Of a stretch of 64,000 bases of DNA, positions 41,698 to 50,424 are shown one piece after another. The notes beneath the pieces are model-generated. The model saw only the letters and a list, made by a program, of their open reading frames with translations, was not told the DNA's origin and ran no database searches. Location: the NCBI RefSeq assembly GCF_019048065.1, contig NZ_CP077291.1, forward strand, positions 4,154,001-4,218,000. Reading direction: 5' to 3'. Each line of letters starts with the position of its first letter. Within the stretch, counting starts at the first letter, position 1. The translations under genes and the position numbers were made by a program. This DNA is from Citrobacter farmeri. GTDB lineage: Bacteria > Pseudomonadota > Gammaproteobacteria > Enterobacterales > Enterobacteriaceae.

Positions 41698-42957
41698 ATG
41701 TATACCTTAAATAAGAATAATGTCGCCCTGGCATGCCTTTTTTCCTGTTTACTGGCGGCACCGGCTATCGCCAGTGCTGAAGGCCAGACGACAGATAACC
41801 CCGTTAAATTACGCTACACGCTGTGGGATAGAAATCAACTCCCCGGCGAGCAGCAGCTGGTTAATGAGTTTGAAAAAAATAACCCCGGCGTGAAAGTTGA
41901 AATCGAGTTAACGCCTTATGATCAATATTTCATAAAGCTCAGTTCAGCGGTCGGCGGAAATGTGGCGCCGGATGTTTTCTGGATGAATATGCCGAATTTC
42001 CAGCAGTACGTTAAGAACAGTATGTTGGAACCTCTGACCCCTTATTTAAAAGATAAATCATCGCCGCACCTTGATGACTTTGTGAAAAGTTCCGTCGATG
42101 CTTATCAGTATCAGTCAGAACAATATGCCATTCCCCGTGATATTGACGCCATTGCGGTCTGGTATAACAAAAAAATGTTTGATCAGGCGGGCGTAGCTTA
42201 TCCTGATAAAAACTGGACGTGGGACGATTTAAAACAAAAATCGGAACAGTTACGTAAAAATCTGGATCAACATTCTTATCCGCTCGCGATGGACCTCGGC
42301 AGCGGTCAGGACAGCTACTTTAACCTGCTGCTCCAGGCCGACACGCAGATTGTCCTGCCGGAGGGAAAAACCGATGTCGCCAGTGATAATGCGATCGCGA
42401 TGTATCGCGACGTTCAGGGGATGCTGAAGGCAGGATTGCTCCAGCCGCCCGGCGAAATGAAAGCCGCCGATGTCTTCCAGTCCAACCGGGTCGCAATGAT
42501 CTACGCGGGCTCGTGGTGGGCGCTGCCGTTCTCGCAAAACGAACTGATTAACGATCATGTCGGCGTGGTCCCGATGCCCAAAATGGCAGAGCAAGCTGGC
42601 GTCTCGCATAGTCTGGCATTCGCCATGTCGGCCAAAAGCCAACACAAAGAAGCGGCCTGGAAATTCATTGAGTTTATGAGTTCTGAGCATGCCCAGCAAA
42701 CGCTGGCCGCGGGCAAAGTGGTAATTCCGGCCAATCAGAAAGTCGCCAAAGCGTGGGCTGAAGGCTTTAAGAATGTCGATGTTTCCGCCTATATCGATTC
42801 ACTGGCGTTTTCTCATAAATATCCCACTGCCGGTTCCAATACCGCGAAATGGAATAGCATTCTCAACGATGGACTGAAGAAAGTCTGGATGGGGAATGAT
42901 CCAGAACAAGTGATGCCTGGTGTTGCAAAACGCGTTGAGCGTGAAATGCAGAAATAA
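41698..42957 (+). CDS. ABC sugar-binding periplasmic protein
   Basis: This is a family 1 (COG1653/MalE-like) extracellular solute-binding protein, probably for an oligosaccharide or glycoside. The ATG giving MYTLNKNNVALACLF has an AGAGGGAAG ribosome binding site and makes 419 residues; 18 in-frame codons upstream are rejected. A signal peptide ends at about residue 27 (AIASA then EGQ). The mature protein has the family pattern LRYTLWDRNQLPGEQQLVNEFEKNN, WYNKKMFDQAGVAYPDKNWTWDDL split by a hinge, and AMIYAGSWWALPF. Many aromatic residues suit sugar stacking. Its first part is visibly more AT-rich than garD. The exact ligand is unknown. Confidence 0.85.
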   Translation: MYTLNKNNVALACLFSCLLAAPAIASAEGQTTDNPVKLRYTLWDRNQLPGEQQLVNEFEKNNPGVKVEIELTPYDQYFIKLSSAVGGNVAPDVFWMNMPNFQQYVKNSMLEPLTPYLKDKSSPHLDDFVKSSVDAYQYQSEQYAIPRDIDAIAVWYNKKMFDQAGVAYPDKNWTWDDLKQKSEQLRKNLDQHSYPLAMDLGSGQDSYFNLLLQADTQIVLPEGKTDVASDNAIAMYRDVQGMLKAGLLQPPGEMKAADVFQSNRVAMIYAGSWWALPFSQNELINDHVGVVPMPKMAEQAGVSHSLAFAMSAKSQHKEAAWKFIEFMSSEHAQQTLAAGKVVIPANQKVAKAWAEGFKNVDVSAYIDSLAFSHKYPTAGSNTAKWNSILNDGLKKVWMGNDPEQVMPGVAKRVEREMQK

Positions 42958-43037
42958 TATTGAGGGAGCCCAACTCCCTCTCGCCTCTCCTGCGTTAACC
43001 CATTTATTGTTTGTAAAGTGAGCATCCCGGAGTCTGC

Positions 43038-43982
43038 ATGAGCTATTCAGATGAAGCGACATCTCCGCCGTTATCGGCCAGGGAACCCAATAAAAAATCC
43101 CTGACCCGACTGGAAAAAGAAGAACGTTTCTGGGGGTGGATAATGATTCTGCCTCTACTGGCGGGATTAGTTATTTTTTACTTTACGCCGTTCTTCCAGA
43201 ACGTATTTTACAGTTTTACCGATCTGGGTGAATTTCAGATCTGGACGACAATCAGTCTGGATAATTACATTAATTTATTCAGCGATGATGAATTTCGCTC
43301 AGCCATATTTAATACGCTGGCCTACGTCTTTATTTGTGTACCGGTGATCACGGTACTGTCTTTGCTGCTGGCCATTGGTTTAAATCAGGCGATTCGCGGT
43401 CAATGGTTGTTCCGTACGCTGTTATTTCTTCCCGCCGTCACGATGCCTGCCGCCATTGCGATGGTCTGGCAATGGTTGATGAACCGTAATTTCGGTTTGC
43501 TCAATCAGATCCTGGCCTATTTCGATATCCCCGCCATCGGCTGGCTGTCAGACCCGGATATTGTCCGCCTGAGCGCTTCACTGGTCATTATCTGGTCCGC
43601 AATCGCCCTGAAGATGATCATTCTGCTCGCCGGGTTGCAGGGGATCCCGAAGCAGATTTATGAAGCCATGTCTCTGGATGGCATCAGTAAACTGCGCGGC
43701 TTCTGGTCGATTACCCTGCCGCTAATGATCCCCACGCTGTTCTTTGTTCTGGTGATCTCGTTTATCGAAACGCTGCAAATCTTCGATGTGGTGTATCTGC
43801 TGTTTGGCAGTGCTTCCATGGTGGACGAGCAGACCATGACCATCGCTTATCTCTTTTATAAATATGCCTTTATCTACCATGAAAAAGGGTACGCCTCAGC
43901 GATTGCCGTGGTGATTTTCGTTATCACGATGGTACTGACCCTGCTGCAAATATGGATAGGCAAACGGCTTAAAGCACAGTAA
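43038..43982 (+). CDS. ABC sugar transporter permease, MalF/UgpA type
   Basis: This is the first of two inner-membrane permeases of a carbohydrate ABC importer. It has 314 residues and six membrane spans after a charged cytoplasmic N-terminus of about 35 residues. The cytoplasmic EAA loop that docks the ATPase reads EAMSLDGISKLRGFWSITLP near residue 212, a good match. It lies 80 bases after the binding-protein gene and ten before the second permease. The family is clear. The sugar is inferred only from the neighbours, which point to an amino sugar. Confidence 0.88.
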   Translation: MSYSDEATSPPLSAREPNKKSLTRLEKEERFWGWIMILPLLAGLVIFYFTPFFQNVFYSFTDLGEFQIWTTISLDNYINLFSDDEFRSAIFNTLAYVFICVPVITVLSLLLAIGLNQAIRGQWLFRTLLFLPAVTMPAAIAMVWQWLMNRNFGLLNQILAYFDIPAIGWLSDPDIVRLSASLVIIWSAIALKMIILLAGLQGIPKQIYEAMSLDGISKLRGFWSITLPLMIPTLFFVLVISFIETLQIFDVVYLLFGSASMVDEQTMTIAYLFYKYAFIYHEKGYASAIAVVIFVITMVLTLLQIWIGKRLKAQ

Positions 43983-43992
43983 GGCAATCACT

Positions 43993-44817
43993 ATGTTCAT
44001 GACAAAACGTGATAAATGGCTGATTTACGGCCTGATGATCCTGGCGACGCTGGTCACGGTGGTTCCCTTTCTCTGGATGATCATCACCTCGTTTAAAACC
44101 CAGGCGGAAAGTATTGCCTTTCCGCCGATCCTGCTGCCCGCCAGGCCAGGGTTCCAGGCATACGATAAGATCTTACATGAGATGCCCTTTGGCAGCTTTT
44201 ACTTTAACTCGATCGTCTCCACGCTGGTTATCGTCATCTTACAGACGCTGATTGCCGCGATGGCGGCATATGGCTTCTCCCGCCTGCGTTTTAAAGGGCG
44301 CGATATCCTCTTTATGCTCTGTATTTCGATTCTGATGGTCCCCGGACAGATCTTTCTGATCCCGCAATTTTTAACGATCGAAAAAATTGGCCTGCTGAAC
44401 TCAATCCCAGGCCTGGTGCTGCCTGGGTTATTTAGTATTTATAGCGCCTTTTTATTGCGTCAGTTTTTTCTGTCCGTCCCGAAAGAACTGGAAGAGGCGG
44501 CAATTATGGATGGCTATAACCATTTAACGATCTTTTTCAAAATCATGCTGCCACTGATTAAACCCGGGCTTATCGCCTGCGTCATTATTAACGGGTTGTG
44601 GAGCTGGAATAATTTAATGTGGCCGCTCATCGTCAATACCTCGATGGACAAAATGACGCTGCCAGTAGGGCTGGCCTCGCTTTCCGGCCGTTCAGGGGTG
44701 GAGTACCCCATGCTCATGGCGGGGGCGTTACTCGCGATTATCCCCATGTTGTTACTTTATATTTTCTTCCAGCGCTATTTCATTCGTGGCATCGCCGGTG
44801 CCGGAATTAAAGGATAA
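43993..44817 (+). CDS. ABC sugar transporter permease, MalG/UgpE type
   Basis: This is the second permease of the importer, with 274 residues and six hydrophobic spans. The EAA loop is EAAIMDGYNHLTIFFKIMLP near residue 170, and VPFLWMIITSFKTQAE follows helix 1, as is typical of the MalG/CUT1 family. Short gaps on both sides (10 and 11 bases) show one operon. The ribosome binding site is weak (GTAAGGC), so translational coupling with the first permease is likely. Confidence 0.88.
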   Translation: MFMTKRDKWLIYGLMILATLVTVVPFLWMIITSFKTQAESIAFPPILLPARPGFQAYDKILHEMPFGSFYFNSIVSTLVIVILQTLIAAMAAYGFSRLRFKGRDILFMLCISILMVPGQIFLIPQFLTIEKIGLLNSIPGLVLPGLFSIYSAFLLRQFFLSVPKELEEAAIMDGYNHLTIFFKIMLPLIKPGLIACVIINGLWSWNNLMWPLIVNTSMDKMTLPVGLASLSGRSGVEYPMLMAGALLAIIPMLLLYIFFQRYFIRGIAGAGIKG

Positions 44818-44828
44818 GGGGCATTGTT

Positions 44829-45941
44829 ATGTCAGGCATTCAATTACAGTCAGTAGGCAAAATCTATCCGAATGGCTTTCAGGCGATTCATGGTGTTGAC
44901 CTTGAAATTCACGATGGCGAATTTATGGTTTTTGTCGGGCCATCCGGTTGCGCAAAATCAACGCTACTGCGCATGATCGCCGGACTGGAAGATATTACTC
45001 ATGGTCATATTTCAATTGGCGAACGATGCGTCAACGATCTACTGCCAAAAGAACGTGGCGTGGCAATGGTCTTTCAAAATTACGCCCTCTATCCCCACAT
45101 GACGATCTACAAAAATATGGCGTTCAGCCTGCAAGGCAAAATGAACAAGCAGGAGATTGATGTGCGCGTACGGGATGCCGCGCGCAAACTGGAAATCGAA
45201 ACGCTACTCGACAAAAAGCCCGGTCAACTTTCAGGAGGTCAGTGCCAGCGCGTTGCCGTTGGCAGGGCCATTGTTCGTAAGCCGGAAGTGTTTTTGTTTG
45301 ATGAGCCGTTGTCCAATCTCGATGCCAAACTGCGCGTGTCGATGCGCGTACGCCTGACGGAGCTTCATCGCCAGTTGCGTCAAGAAGGAGTGAACGCAAC
45401 GATGGTGTATGTCACCCACGATCAGATTGAAGCGATGACCATGGGGGACCGCATTTGTGTGCTCAATGGCGGACGGATCATGCAGGTCGACACGCCGGGC
45501 AATATCTACCATCAGCCAAAAAATAAATTCGTGGCGGGTTTCATTGGCAATCCAGCAATGAATATTCATCTTCTGGCCCTCGATCCCGATACCCACGGAC
45601 TCCGTCTGGATGACGCGCTGACCTTGCCTTTAACCGCACGACTCGTCTCCCAACTGGCGAATTATCCGCATGACAGCGTCTGGTTTGGCATCCGGCCAGA
45701 GGCGATTCAGTTGGCGCAGCACAACGATCCCGCGGCGTTCGACGCCAGGATCACCAACGTGGAAAGAATGGGCAATGAAGATCTCCTGCATTTCGATATC
45801 GGCGCACAGCAAATGATCCTGCGAGTCAATTCGTCACCGGACTGGAGCCCACTTCCCGGCGAATCGATCAAGGTGAAATTCAACCTGGAAGCCGCCTTTT
45901 TATTCGATAAGCAGGATGAAGAAAATTTAGCCCGCTCCTGA
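44829..45941 (+). CDS. ABC sugar transporter ATPase, MalK/UgpC type
   Basis: This is the ATPase of the importer, with 370 residues. The nucleotide-binding domain occupies about residues 1-235 and a TOBE-type regulatory domain follows, with IRPEAI near residue 288. Walker B is FLFDEP (155-160) and the H-loop is YVTHDQIEAM. Two signature residues differ from the MalK norm: Walker A reads GPSGCAKST (37-45), with alanine at position 42 where glycine is usual, and the signature is LSGGQCQR instead of LSGGQRQR. The first change is known in some sugar ATPases of this group as far as I recall, so activity is not excluded. Confidence 0.88.
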   Translation: MSGIQLQSVGKIYPNGFQAIHGVDLEIHDGEFMVFVGPSGCAKSTLLRMIAGLEDITHGHISIGERCVNDLLPKERGVAMVFQNYALYPHMTIYKNMAFSLQGKMNKQEIDVRVRDAARKLEIETLLDKKPGQLSGGQCQRVAVGRAIVRKPEVFLFDEPLSNLDAKLRVSMRVRLTELHRQLRQEGVNATMVYVTHDQIEAMTMGDRICVLNGGRIMQVDTPGNIYHQPKNKFVAGFIGNPAMNIHLLALDPDTHGLRLDDALTLPLTARLVSQLANYPHDSVWFGIRPEAIQLAQHNDPAAFDARITNVERMGNEDLLHFDIGAQQMILRVNSSPDWSPLPGESIKVKFNLEAAFLFDKQDEENLARS

Positions 45942-46043
45942 TGTCACGAACATCGGCAGGCGCAAAAAATATCAGTTTATTTTTTATATGCCCCACCGTG
46001 CAGAACAACGCGTATTCAGGCGAGGGCAAAATGAGAGGTTTAT

Positions 46044-47300
46044 ATGTGTGCAAAGAAAGTGACCGTATTAGTGGTTGGCGCTGGCGCGCGCGGCGAAATA
46101 TATTCTCGCTACGCGCTTGAACATCCGGATCGCATGCAGGTTGTCGGTGTGGCCGAACCCAGAGAGGCGTACCGCCAACAATTTGTCGCTCAGCATAAGA
46201 TTGACCAGGAAAACATCTTTAGTGACTGGAAAGAGGCAGCGGCCCGCCCGCGAATGGCAGACGTCGTGCTGATCTGCACTCAGGATACGATGCACAAAGC
46301 GCCCGCCGTCGCGTTTGCCGACCTCGGCTATCATATCTTACTGGAAAAGCCGATCGCCCCCACGCCGGAAGATTGTCGCACCATCATTGCGGCGGTGAAG
46401 CGCAACAACGTTTTATTAGGTGTCGCTCACGTTCTGCGTTACACCCGCTACACGCAAAAACTCAAATCCCTGCTCGACAGTAGGGTGATTGGCGATATCG
46501 TCAGCATGCAGCATCTCGAGCCCGTAGGTTACTGGCACCAGGCGCACTCCTTCGTTCGCGGTAACTGGCGTAATGAAGAGGAATCTTCGTTTATGCTGTT
46601 ACAAAAATCCTGCCACGATATGGACTGGATCCGCTACATCATGGGCGACCACTGCCAGGACGTGACCTCATTTGGCAGCCTGAGCCATTTCGTAAAGGAG
46701 AACCAACCGGCAGGCGCCGCCGACCGCTGCCTGGATTGTCAGGTTGAGGCGACCTGTCCCTGGTCAGCCTGCAAAATTTATCTCGGCGAGGATCACAAAT
46801 GCACGCCGCATTTCCGTCGCGTGCTGACGGCGGATCCCACAGAGGAAAACGTCCGCCAGGCGCTGCGCGAGGGCCCGTATGGTCGCTGCGTTTATCGCTG
46901 TGATAATGACGTGGTGGATCATCAGGTAGTGAACTTACGCTTCGCCCATCAGCAAACGGTCACCTTCACCATGACCGCCTTTACCCGTATGGAAGATCGA
47001 AAGACGCGGCTTTTCGGAACGAAAGGTTATCTCGAGGGCAATGGCGAGCAGATCCGGGTGTTTGATTTTCTGACGGATAACGAGACGGTCTACGAAATCG
47101 ATGAGATTGCCGCAGGCACGCAGACCCAGATGGGAGGTCATGGCGGAGGTGACTACTATCTGATGGATCGCTTTATACACGCCGTGATGGCGGGCGATCA
47201 AAATATGATTCTCTCCGGCCCGGATGAATCCCTGGAGAGTCACTTAATGGTCTTTGCCGCAGAGCGCGCTCGCAAGGAAAACTGTCTGGTTACACTGTGA
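46044..47300 (+). CDS. Cysteine-rich Gfo/Idh/MocA family oxidoreductase
   Basis: The 418-residue protein has an N-terminal Rossmann fold (VLVVGAGARGEIYSRY, residues 8-23) and the family motif LLEKPIAP at 99-106, so it should bind NAD(P). The CHDMDW motif at 190-195 places a histidine where family members have their catalytic residue. A segment not typical of simple sugar dehydrogenases follows, with cysteines 229, 232, 238, 243, 253, 282 and 286 (CLDC, CPWSAC, RCVYRC). It may bind zinc or a cluster. Such proteins act as dehydrogenases, or as NAD-dependent glycosidases in families like GH109. It lies 18 bases before the ROK kinase, with a GAGAGG ribosome binding site. The substrate is unknown. 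Confidence 0.75.
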   Translation: MCAKKVTVLVVGAGARGEIYSRYALEHPDRMQVVGVAEPREAYRQQFVAQHKIDQENIFSDWKEAAARPRMADVVLICTQDTMHKAPAVAFADLGYHILLEKPIAPTPEDCRTIIAAVKRNNVLLGVAHVLRYTRYTQKLKSLLDSRVIGDIVSMQHLEPVGYWHQAHSFVRGNWRNEEESSFMLLQKSCHDMDWIRYIMGDHCQDVTSFGSLSHFVKENQPAGAADRCLDCQVEATCPWSACKIYLGEDHKCTPHFRRVLTADPTEENVRQALREGPYGRCVYRCDNDVVDHQVVNLRFAHQQTVTFTMTAFTRMEDRKTRLFGTKGYLEGNGEQIRVFDFLTDNETVYEIDEIAAGTQTQMGGHGGGDYYLMDRFIHAVMAGDQNMILSGPDESLESHLMVFAAERARKENCLVTL

Positions 47301-47318
47301 AGTTCGAGGAGATGTGGC

Positions 47319-48239
47319 ATGTTTTACGGTGTTGATATTGGCGGCACAAAAACTGAAATTGTCGCCTTTGATAAGGAAATGCAGGTCTGCTGGCGTAAGC
47401 GCGTGGCCACGCCGGTTCAGGATTACGAACTCTTTCTCTCGACCTTTACGTCGCTTATCGATACAGCCGACTGGGCTACAGGCATGCAAGGCAAAATCGG
47501 CATTGGCATGCCCGGATTGATGGACAGGCAGACCGGAAAACTGCTGTCGTCAAACGTCCCCTGCCTGACCGGACGTCAGGTGATGAACGATCTGGCGCAT
47601 CGACTCAACCGCTCGGTGGCGCTGGATAATGACTGCTGCTGCTTCGCGCTGTCGGAAGCGCATACTCATCAGGCTCGTCAGTTCTCACGAATTTATGGTG
47701 CGATCATCGGCACCGGCATGGGGGGTGGACTGGTGATTGACGGGCAGTTGTATCGTGGGCGCAACCGGATGGCCAGCGAGTTTGGCCATCTACCGCTACC
47801 CGCCACCTTTATGCGTCGCTATAACCTGCCAGAGATCAAGTGCGGCTGCGGCCTGCAGGGCTGTCTGGAGCGCTACCAGTCCGGGCCAGGTTTACTCTGG
47901 CTGCATAAGCACTTCAGCGGTGAGCAGCTAAAAATGGAGACGTTGCTGGAAAACTACCGTCATGGCAATGCCAGCGCCGTCGCCACCGTTGAGGCGTGGA
48001 TTGATATGCTGGGCTGTACGCTGGCGCAACTGCAGCTCATTCTGGACGTCGACGCCTTTGTTCTGGGCGGCGGCGTCTCCAACATTGAGGAAATTTACAC
48101 CTTACTGCCGGGTGCGATGTCGCGCTACCTGTTCCCCGGACTGGCACCCGCGAACGTCTTCCCTGCCGTACATGGCGCCTCAAGCGGTGTACGCGGTGCC
48201 GCGCTGTTGTTGGTCGAACAAGATGCGCTGATGCACTAA
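47319..48239 (+). CDS. ROK-family sugar kinase, NagK-like
   Basis: A 306-residue ROK kinase resembling N-acetylglucosamine kinase NagK. GVDIGGTKTEIVAFD at the start is the phosphate loop. LDND with D105 is the catalytic base region. GTGMGGGLVIDGQLY is the second ATP motif. H157 with C175, C177 and C182 (CGCGLQGCLE) forms the ROK zinc site. GGGVSN near residue 248 completes the set. All expected residues are present. As NagK phosphorylates N-acetylhexosamines at position 6, this enzyme could feed GalNAc-6-P or GlcNAc-6-P into the AgaA/NagA step. It is the last gene of the ABC cassette. Substrate choice is inference. Confidence 0.82.
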   Translation: MFYGVDIGGTKTEIVAFDKEMQVCWRKRVATPVQDYELFLSTFTSLIDTADWATGMQGKIGIGMPGLMDRQTGKLLSSNVPCLTGRQVMNDLAHRLNRSVALDNDCCCFALSEAHTHQARQFSRIYGAIIGTGMGGGLVIDGQLYRGRNRMASEFGHLPLPATFMRRYNLPEIKCGCGLQGCLERYQSGPGLLWLHKHFSGEQLKMETLLENYRHGNASAVATVEAWIDMLGCTLAQLQLILDVDAFVLGGGVSNIEEIYTLLPGAMSRYLFPGLAPANVFPAVHGASSGVRGAALLLVEQDALMH

Positions 48240-48242
48240 GAC

Positions 48243-48273
48243 ATCGCCGGCAAAACGCGCTTTTGCCGGCGAT
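48243..48273. terminator. Perfect inverted repeat between the kinase and the DeoR gene
   Basis: Two 13-base arms, ATCGCCGGCAAAA and TTTTGCCGGCGAT, enclose a 5-base loop between convergent genes. The A/T bases at the inner end give no external T-tract, but so stable a stem probably ends both transcripts. Confidence 0.7.
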
Positions 48274-48278
48274 AGCAC

Positions 48279-49049
48279 TTATTCATCCACGATAACGACA
48301 TCCACTCCCATCTGGCTGAGCGCCTGATGGTAATGCTCCGGGATACCGCTGTCGGTAATCACCCGATCAATGCCGTTGATTTCACTGATCATGCAAAAAC
48401 TCTTGCGGCCAAACTTACTGGAATCCGCCACCACCGTAACCTCCTGTGCCACCTGGCACATCACCTGATTAAGATGCGCTTCTCCCGGGTGTGGCGTGGT
48501 GATCCCGGCTTCCAGACAAAATCCATCGACGCCCAAAAAGAGCTTATCAAACCGATACTGTCTGAGCTGATGTTCCGCTGAAGGGCCATACAACGAGTAA
48601 ACGCTCTGCCTGACATTTCCCCCCAGGATCATGACATCCACCCGTTCAAAATTGGCGAGTTCCCAGGCAATGTTAAGCGCATTGGTCATCACCACCAGAT
48701 CGCGGCGATTTTTCAGCAGGGGAGGAATAAGCGTGGTGGTCGAGCCGGAGTCGAGAATCAACGTGTCACCATCTTTTACAAAGCTGGCCGCTTTTTCTGC
48801 AATGCGCGATTTCACATCGCGATTCAGTCGATCTTTGTCCTGTAAGGGACGATCGAGGGCAAAATGCTGATTTAACACGGCTCCGCCATAGGAGCGCATA
48901 ACGCAGCCTTTCTGCTCGAGATAACGTAAGTCATTGCGGATGGTGACGCTTGAGACACCGAAATGCACGCTTAGTGGTTCGACACGAACGCTGCCTTGAT
49001 CGCATAACAGGTCAATTATTTGCTCGCGACGTCTTAAGTTATCCAGCAT
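48279..49049 (-). CDS. DeoR-family regulator, AgaR paralogue
   Basis: The 256-residue protein has an N-terminal DeoR winged helix (GSVRVEPLSVHFGVSSVTIR, residues about 19-38) and a C-terminal sugar-phosphate-sensing domain (DSGSTTTLIPPLL, FLGVDGFCLEAGITTPHPGEA, VVADSSKFGRKSF). It is similar along its length to AgaR, encoded just upstream in the same direction, and its effector is therefore probably an amino-sugar phosphate or tagatose phosphate. It is convergent with the ABC cassette, which I infer it controls. A GGAG ribosome binding site is present. CTTTCG-type boxes lie upstream, so AgaR or self-regulation is likely. Confidence 0.82.
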   Translation of the reverse strand: MLDNLRRREQIIDLLCDQGSVRVEPLSVHFGVSSVTIRNDLRYLEQKGCVMRSYGGAVLNQHFALDRPLQDKDRLNRDVKSRIAEKAASFVKDGDTLILDSGSTTTLIPPLLKNRRDLVVMTNALNIAWELANFERVDVMILGGNVRQSVYSLYGPSAEHQLRQYRFDKLFLGVDGFCLEAGITTPHPGEAHLNQVMCQVAQEVTVVADSSKFGRKSFCMISEINGIDRVITDSGIPEHYHQALSQMGVDVVIVDE

Positions 49050-49369
49050 TGCTTTTGCTCCATTGCATATTGTTATGTTTTAGCGATTCATCGCTTTCGT
49101 TTTCTTTTTAATATATTAAATCAGAAGACTTAAAGCGAATTTGTGAACACCTCCGCAGCGCTGATTTTGCAAAAAAAGCCCCTTTTTCTTTCGTTTTATC
49201 TAAATCGAAAATGAAAAATACGAAAGATCGAAAAGCGTGCAGGAAAGGAGAGCGGGAGAAAGAACGAAAAGTCAGTGAAAAAACGAAAGCGGGTTCGGCG
49301 AAAACCCGCTGACGTTTTTCTTTTTGCTTAATTGAAGGACATCACATTTTTGAATTTTAACGACGCGGC
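49050..49369. promoter_or_regulatory. agaR-deoR intergenic region with repeated CTTTCG boxes
   Basis: The 320 bases hold CTTTCGTTTTCTTTTTA (49094-49110), CTTTCGTTTTATC (49188-49200) and the opposing GAAAATGAAAAATACGAAAG (49207-49226). E. coli AgaR sites are characterised by CTTTC motifs on one or both strands. The DeoR gene downstream should be expressed from here. The agaR-proximal end is the agaR terminator. Confidence 0.6.
49277..49310 (-). terminator. agaR terminator
   Basis: AGCGGGTT...AACCCGCT is an 8-bp stem. On the minus strand it is followed by TTCGTTTTTT, about 60 bases after the agaR stop. On the plus strand GACGTTTTTC follows, so it could work in both directions. Confidence 0.75.
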
Positions 49370-50173
49370 CTAAACGATAATGACCTCAACGCCGCTACGA
49401 TGAAACTCAGCCAGGCTCTCTTGCGGGATGCCTTCATCGACGATGATGGTATGAATACGCTGGGTATCAATAATTTTATGCAGGCTTGAGCGGTTAAATT
49501 TACTGGAGTCGGTGACCACGATAATCCGTTCCGCCACTTCACACATCCGGCGATTCAATCGGGCTTCGTCTTCGTTATGGGTGCTGACGCCCCGCTCTAA
49601 ATCAATGGCATCAACGCCCAGAAACAGCATATCGAAGTGATAATTCTGCAACGATTGCTCGGCCTGGTCGCCGTAAAACGACTGCGACTGACGACGCAGA
49701 TGGCCACCGGTCATCAACAATTCCACACCATCCGCTTCCAGTAAGGCATTGGCAACGTTCATCCCGTTGGTCATCGCAATCACATCAGTATGCTGACGCA
49801 TCAGGCGCGCGATCTCATACGTCGTGGTGCCAGAGTCCAGGATCACACGGTGGCCCGGTTTGATAAGCTCCACCGCCGCTTTGGCGATGCTGCGTTTCAC
49901 TGCCGTATTCAGCGAGCTTTTATCTTCGACGGAAGGCTCCGCGCCCGGCGTATTGCTGTCGCAAATCAGCGCACCACCATAGGCGCGAACGGCGATCCCC
50001 TGCTTTTCCAGGAACGCCAGATCGTTGCGGATCGTCACCGTGGAAACGCCAAACAATCCCGAAAGATCGCTCACCTGCACGCTTCCTAGCTGCCGCAACC
50101 GCTGGATAATCTGCTCACGCCTTTCGCTGGTGCCTGACACCCGCTTGTCTCCAGAAGCATCGGTATTGCTCAT
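49370..50173 (-). CDS. agaR: AgaR, DeoR-family repressor of the aga/kba cluster
   Basis: AgaR represses the N-acetylgalactosamine and galactosamine genes and is relieved by their phosphorylated products. It has 267 residues, two fewer at the C-terminus than the E. coli protein I compare from memory. The N-terminus [20 protein letters not shown] is nearly the same as E. coli's. The helix-turn-helix lies at [20 protein letters not shown] (about residues 33-52) and the effector domain includes [15 protein letters not shown] and [20 protein letters not shown]. It diverges from kbaZ, and CTTTCG boxes lie directly upstream. Confidence 0.95.
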   Translation of the reverse strand: MSNTDASGDKRVSGTSERREQIIQRLRQLGSVQVSDLSGLFGVSTVTIRNDLAFLEKQGIAVRAYGGALICDSNTPGAEPSVEDKSSLNTAVKRSIAKAAVELIKPGHRVILDSGTTTYEIARLMRQHTDVIAMTNGMNVANALLEADGVELLMTGGHLRRQSQSFYGDQAEQSLQNYHFDMLFLGVDAIDLERGVSTHNEDEARLNRRMCEVAERIIVVTDSSKFNRSSLHKIIDTQRIHTIIVDEGIPQESLAEFHRSGVEVIIV

Positions 50174-50424
50174 AAGAAATCCTTTGGCTAATTCTTTCGT
50201 TTCATTTCGTTTCGCCTATTAACGCCTTTCTTTTGTCGGAATGCAAGCCGAAAAAAGCCGCTCAGAAGGGCGAAAACGGTGGCTGAATGCTTTCATTATG
50301 TTTCTTTTGTGAAACAGATCGGAAAACTATTATCTTTCGTTTTATTTTTATAGGACCATGATGCAGTATCAACTGAAACAAAACGAAAGATTGCAAGTCG
50401 CAGTTACCTGACCTGGAGAGGAAA
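50174..50424. promoter_or_regulatory. Divergent agaR-kbaZ promoter region with AgaR boxes
   Basis: AgaR-type boxes are seen at 50194-50215 (CTTTCGTTTCATTTCGTTTC core), 50290-50311 (CTTTCATTATGTTTC), 50334-50351 (CTTTCGTTTTATTTTTAT) and, in reverse, 50375-50389 (GAAACAAAACGAAAG). A weak CRP-like TGTGAAACAGATCGGA lies at 50308. This fits known AgaR sites ahead of agaR and kbaZ in E. coli. Confidence 0.75.
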
